From positions 1 through 64,000 of the forward strand of contig CAJNDS010000090.1 in NCBI GenBank assembly GCA_905221605.1: 64,000 nucleotides of DNA, read 5' to 3'. Positions 62,001 through 64,000 of this stretch are shown piece after piece; positions within the stretch are counted from its first letter, which is position 1, and each line of letters starts with the position of its first letter. The translations under genes were made by a program, and so were the position numbers. The notes beneath the pieces are model-generated. The model saw only the letters and a list, made by a program, of their open reading frames with translations. It was not told the DNA's origin and searched no databases. Source of the stretch: Symbiodinium natans. Lineage: Eukaryota; Sar; Dinophyceae; Suessiales; Symbiodiniaceae.

Positions 62001-64000
62001 TAAAACCTAAACCCTGCCAGGCCTGCTCGTTGTAGACGTTAACCTCGACGATGCCTGCGAAGCCGACAATCTGAAGCCAGCCGAAGGTTGGGACCTGCGC
62101 ACGCAACGGCGGGGGGCCTTCCGACAATAGGGATTTTTGGGTCCTTAAGGGAGGGAGTATGTAACCCCAAACCCTAAACCCATGAAGCTCCCCTACGCTT
62201 CCCTCAGGTTCCGAGGCACCTTCCCTTCCCAATGGACTTCTTTTGTAAGGACCCTATAATGGGAGGATGTGCTTGTTTTGGGGGCGCTCCTTGTCTTGGA
62301 GGCTCTGACAACGAAGGCTATGATACTCTGGGTGTATATACCAGGGGGCCCCCTCCTAAAACCGAAGCAAAGCCAAAAGTCCCCTCTTGATTTTCAGACT
62401 TTTGCAAGAGAAAACTGTCCCATCCACAGGATCTGATTCCCATTCCAACCTTCAAAGCCAAATCTTCTCTTGGGAGAATCAGGGTTTAGGGTTTAGGGTT
62501 TAGGGTTTAGGGTTTAGGGTTTAGGGTTTAGGGTTTAGGGTTTAGTGTTAGGGTTTAGGGTTTAGGGTTTAGGGTTTAGGGTTTAGGGTTTAGGGTTTAG
62601 GGTTTAGGGTTTAGGGTTTAGGGTTTAGGGTTTAGGGTTTAGGGTTTAGGGTTTAGGGTTTAGGGTTTAGGGTTTAGGGTTTAGGCTTTAGGCTTTAGGG
62701 ATTAGGGATTAGGGATTAGGGTTTAGGGTTTAGGGTTTAGGGTCTATGGTTTAGGGTTTAGGGAGCACCTTGCTGAAGGCGGCGAGGCCATTGGGCACGT
62801 CCGCAAACCTCCAAGCAGCGTCGAAGCACACGCTGGCTTCGGGTTCAGGGTTACTAACGATATTCCGTTCTGGTCCCTTTCTCATTATACTCTTATAACC
62901 CCCCAAGACCCTATTCTAATTTTCACGCTCCTGCATTAGGCCCAGAACTGCTCAAACCTTGGAAAAATCCGTTGCAGTCCTGGAGCCTGACGGCATGTAG
63001 CATGTGGGGATGCTTGCTCAAGGACAAAAAAACAGAACCCAGGTGGAACGCTAAGGCGCTGGGAGACGAGAGGTCTAGGGTTTCTATGGTTCATGGGTGC
63101 TGTTTTGTTTTTGCTTGTTTTTTTTTGGGGGGGGGGGCGTGGGGGGGGAATGGCTCTGTGAAAGTTCCCTGTGCCAAGGGGCTTGATGTCCAAATACTTG
63201 GACAGGTAGCCCGGGAATCGCCAGTACTCCTTTCGGGATCTCCGGTATCCCTAAACCCTACACCCGAAAACCCTAAAACCCTATCCCCTGCGAAACTTTA
63301 GGCTGACCCAAGCCCAGACCCAGAAAACCCCACATCCCGTCTCTTGACCTCCGTTTAGGGTTTCGAGGGAACGTGCAAGCCATTCCAAAAGTCGTGTCTT
63401 CTTCCATGGCGATCCAACAAAAAGCGCCCGCAAAGTTCAAAGCAGGACACCGGATGCCTACGTGTGCCCACTGGTTCCCTTTTGCCCTAGTCCAAAGATT
63501 TAGAGTTTAGCCAAGCTTCAGGGAGGATGTATCCCATGGTCGCGAACATCGCCACGCGTCCATGCCTGGCAATCAAGGGACACATTGAGGGGTTCTTCTA
63601 GGGCTGGGTGCATGGCTGGACTGCGGTACCTGAAGGAACGGCTTTACCTAAGGGGCAAAATATAAGAGTCTACACAAACCATGTGTTTTGGGGGTGTTAT
63701 TCAGCTAGGGTTCAGGGAAGTGAGGCGGGCACACGAAGAGCCAGCCCTCAACATAAAACACACACACACACACACACACACAAGTTGCCACAAGCCGTTG
63801 GAAGATGATGTGCTCCCTTTTGCACGTTACAATTCCCCCGGAAATTTGTCTCTTCAAACAAAAATCACAGCAAACCCACAAAGCCTGAACCCTGGGTTCG
63901 GACCAAGCTGCTTGAGCTCGACCTCGCGGCGGCGGCTGAAGTCGGACAGGTTGCCGCTGGAGGACAGGCCAAGGGGATCCCAGAAGCCGACCTTCACACG
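48071..64000 (-). CDS. Gene I: LHC polyprotein (alpha-beta-gamma-delta), 5' end outside window
   Basis: Multi-exon gene for a chlorophyll a/c-binding light-harvesting polyprotein; the products would be thylakoid antenna proteins released by cleavage at SPLRAFE-type linkers. I resolve 26 exons totalling 2184 nt (727 codons plus TAA at 48071-48073), in one closed frame from the window edge. The 25 introns start GC (18), GT (4) or GA (3) and all end AG. Order: alpha (63912-58145), beta (56889-54010), gamma (53832-53162), delta (53048-48071). No leader exon is visible; by comparison with genes II-IV it should lie beyond 64000. Last exon 48071-48112 encodes [13 protein letters not shown] and a stop, and gene II begins 0.85 kb further on. 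Family assignment rests on repeated ELKHGR and [11 protein letters not shown] helices. Exon boundaries are inferred by homology between units and by frame; a few could shift by 1-2 nt where flanking bases repeat. Confidence 0.88.
48137..48290. repeat. TTTAGGG array with TCTAGGG block
   Basis: Begins 25 bp from the terminal exon of gene I; the last third is a TCTAGGG variant block. Confidence 0.9.
48481..48602. repeat. Family 9 element
   Basis: AGGGTTTTGGGAGTT...GTTATAGTATAATCATG...AGTAATTCCGACCCC; ends 26 bp from a gene I exon. Confidence 0.5.
49266..49306. repeat. T16 followed by a long G-run
   Basis: A T-run directly joined to a G-run, 17 bp from exon 49323-49374. Similar junctions are at 18543-18572, 35085-35106 and 63120-63137, and reversed (C-run then A-run) at 6076-6104 and 44702-44730. 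Confidence 0.85.
50570..52931. repeat. 2.36-kb intron made almost wholly of TG-rich microsatellite
   Basis: First intron of gene I delta. On the plus strand it passes through blocks of TGTGTGT, TGTGTTC, TGTGTTCTC, long TG runs and finally TGTGGGTG. Both splice sites lie at the edge of the repeat (donor GCCCCTCGGC; acceptor CACAGAG). The homologous introns in genes III and II are 524 and 166 bp. Long cysteine/valine or histidine/threonine frames here are repeat artefacts. Confidence 0.9.
53162..53832 (-). CDS. Gene I, gamma LHC unit in a single intronless exon
   Basis: A 671-nt exon carrying one whole LHC unit (223 codons, split codons at both ends). It opens [34 protein letters not shown], a spacer ending VTGDQ, then [135 protein letters not shown] and [10 protein letters not shown]...SPLRAFE. 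The same protein stretches are cut into about eight exons in the alpha and beta units. Nearly identical copies are at 29809-30479 and 1-454 (cut). The exon ends on a GA-AG intron (53049-53161) with the same GGAGA pentamer at both splice junctions. Gene II lacks this block. Confidence 0.9.
54010..56889 (-). CDS. Gene I, beta LHC unit (exons 11-17)
   Basis: Exons 56804-56889, 56596-56627, 56359-56419, 55946-55985, 55498-55566, 54286-54360, 54010-54077. The unit reads [140 protein letters not shown]. It joins the gamma exon through a GC-AG intron (AT split from G). Five of the seven introns after these exons begin GC and two begin GT (after 56804 and 56359). The unit is colinear with the beta units of genes II, III and IV at every splice site. 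Confidence 0.88.
54806..54946. repeat. Family 2 element with a second, nested left end
   Basis: Two left ends (ACTCCCCTTAAGACC at 54808 and ACTCCCCTTAGGACC at about 54853) share one right end (CCCCAAAGGGGATAG). Confidence 0.65.
55240..55350. repeat. TTTAGGG then TTTGGGG array
   Basis: Four TTTAGGG units then eleven TTTGGGG units, a block switch of one base. Confidence 0.9.
55581..55735. repeat. Family 9 element with internal duplication
   Basis: AATTGGAACAGGGTTCTCGG at left, TTATTCTTCCGACCCC at right; GGACCA-AAGGGAAT occurs twice inside. Confidence 0.5.
56203..56306. repeat. Family 5 inverted-repeat element
   Basis: ACCCAGGAGGAACCTAGGAA at left, GGGCCTACTCCCGGTCCTAG at right; ends about 50 bp from a gene I exon. 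Confidence 0.7.
56908..57665. repeat. Composite 0.76-kb array: TTTAGGG, then TTTTGGGG types, then TTTTAGGGG types
   Basis: 56908-57010 pure heptamer; 57011-57420 G-rich units of 7-9 bases; 57421-57665 TTTTAGGGG units. Starts 19 bp from exon 56804-56889. Gly/Trp/Phe-rich frames here are artefacts. Confidence 0.88.
58145..64000 (-). CDS. Gene I, alpha LHC unit (exons 1-10 visible)
   Basis: Exons 5' to 3': 63912-64000 (cut by window edge), 63520-63565, 63183-63229, 62769-62808, 62023-62094, 61202-61248, 60544-60583, 60049-60112, 58912-58952, 58145-58204. The encoded unit runs [166 protein letters not shown]. Helix 1 (E and R of ELKHGR), helix 2 (GWLQIV) and helix 3 (E and N of ELANGR) carry the usual pigment-ligand positions of the family. 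Unlike the alpha units of gene IV, an intron (63230-63519) separates ...GYILP from EYWRFPG.... Confidence 0.88.
58210..58590. repeat. TTTAGGG and TTTGGGG array
   Basis: Mostly TTTGGGG with flanking TTTAGGG; starts about 6-10 bp from exon 58145-58204. Confidence 0.88.
59232..59498 (-). pseudogene. Nested 5' fragment of a different single LHC gene inside a gene I intron
   Basis: Inside the 1.1-kb gene I intron 58953-60048, on the same strand. ATG at 59498 opens [20 protein letters not shown] then [17 protein letters not shown], a clear signal peptide followed by the FVAP transit-peptide start typical of dinoflagellates. A second frame, offset by one base near 59350, encodes [40 protein letters not shown], which is an LHC helix 1 region. 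It ends at an aligned GC donor position (59232); I see no further LHC exons before the next gene I exon. The leader and the [12 protein letters not shown] sequence are unlike genes I-IV, so this comes from another LHC family. I infer a transposed, truncated and frame-shifted copy; an active nested gene with an unseen intron is possible. Confidence 0.65.
60139..60250. repeat. Family 3 inverted-repeat element
   Basis: ACTACTAATTGCTTAAGAAC at left, GGGTTCTTAAGCAAAAAGTA at right; begins only 27 bp from a gene I exon. Confidence 0.8.
60264..60366. repeat. Family 1 inverted-repeat element, best copy
   Basis: Inverted ends of about 27 bp, TTGGGATGTTCCCCCTTA... against its complement with one extra base. 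Gene I intron 60113-60543, directly beside a family 3 copy (60139-60250). Confidence 0.8.
62480..62768. repeat. Longest TTTAGGG array (about 290 bp), abutting a splice donor
   Basis: About 38 units, nearly all pure. Read on the minus strand the gene I intron begins GTGCTCCCTAAACCC, so the array starts at the fourth to sixth intron base. Confidence 0.92.

Noticed and set aside
62480-62768. True chromosome end
   Set aside because: Heptamer arrays of both orientations occur throughout the window with coding exons on both sides, so they are internal.
1-64000. Euglena LHC polyprotein as an alternative source
   Set aside because: Sequence is chlorophyll a/c type (FDP, ELKHGR, YITPE), donors are GC/GA, and leaders have FVAG/FVAP motifs; these fit a dinoflagellate better than a green-plastid euglenid.

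Overview
The window looks like nuclear DNA of a peridinin-type dinoflagellate. Four things point there. (1) The only recognisable genes are chlorophyll a/c light-harvesting (LHC) polyproteins, with tandem LHC units joined by a conserved linker. (2) Most introns have GC-AG or GA-AG ends, and most acceptors are AG followed by G. (3) The N-terminal leaders look like dinoflagellate bipartite plastid leaders: a hydrophobic signal, a Phe-starting FVAG motif, an Arg/Ser/Ala-rich stretch, then a second hydrophobic segment. (4) The noncoding DNA is full of TTTAGGG/CCCTAAA heptamers. No species is claimed.

All coding sequence is on the minus strand, as a head-to-tail array of four polyprotein genes transcribed from high to low coordinates. 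Gene I (64000 to 48071; 5' end outside the window) encodes alpha-beta-gamma-delta units. Gene II (47226-37289) encodes leader-beta-delta. Gene III (36637-25932) encodes leader-beta-gamma-delta. Gene IV (25284 to below 1) encodes leader-epsilon-alpha1-alpha2-beta-gamma and runs out of the window. I parsed 112 exons by hand. Most are 19-93 nt; the delta-1 exon is 117 nt and the gamma exon 671 nt. All four reading frames close: 2184, 1314, 1902 and 2745 nt, each divisible by three. Coding sequence is about 13 percent of the window. The three visible gene ends share a last exon encoding ...MWLPSA and a stop (TAA, TAG, TAA). Each is followed within 0.6-0.85 kb by the next gene's leader exon.

Each unit has the three-helix LHC plan: GFWDPLGL, then (R)RRxxELKHGR (helix 1), xGYIxPE, PNGLxAxSK, GWxQI (helix 2), then [11 protein letters not shown] (helix 3), [11 protein letters not shown] and a SPLRAFE linker. 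The polyproteins are presumably imported into the plastid and cut at the linkers into individual antenna proteins.

Introns and spacers hold little except repeats: telomere-like heptamer arrays and their block-wise variants, about nine families of 80-150 bp elements with terminal inverted repeats, a 2.36-kb TG-rich intron, and T-run/G-run tracts. The most unusual observations are an extended 5' splice motif (GCNNCYYGGC), an intronless gamma unit present in three genes and absent from one, intron presence/absence between paralogous units, a nested 5' fragment of a different LHC gene inside a gene I intron, and a 92-bp spacerless perfect palindrome between divergent telomere-like arrays.
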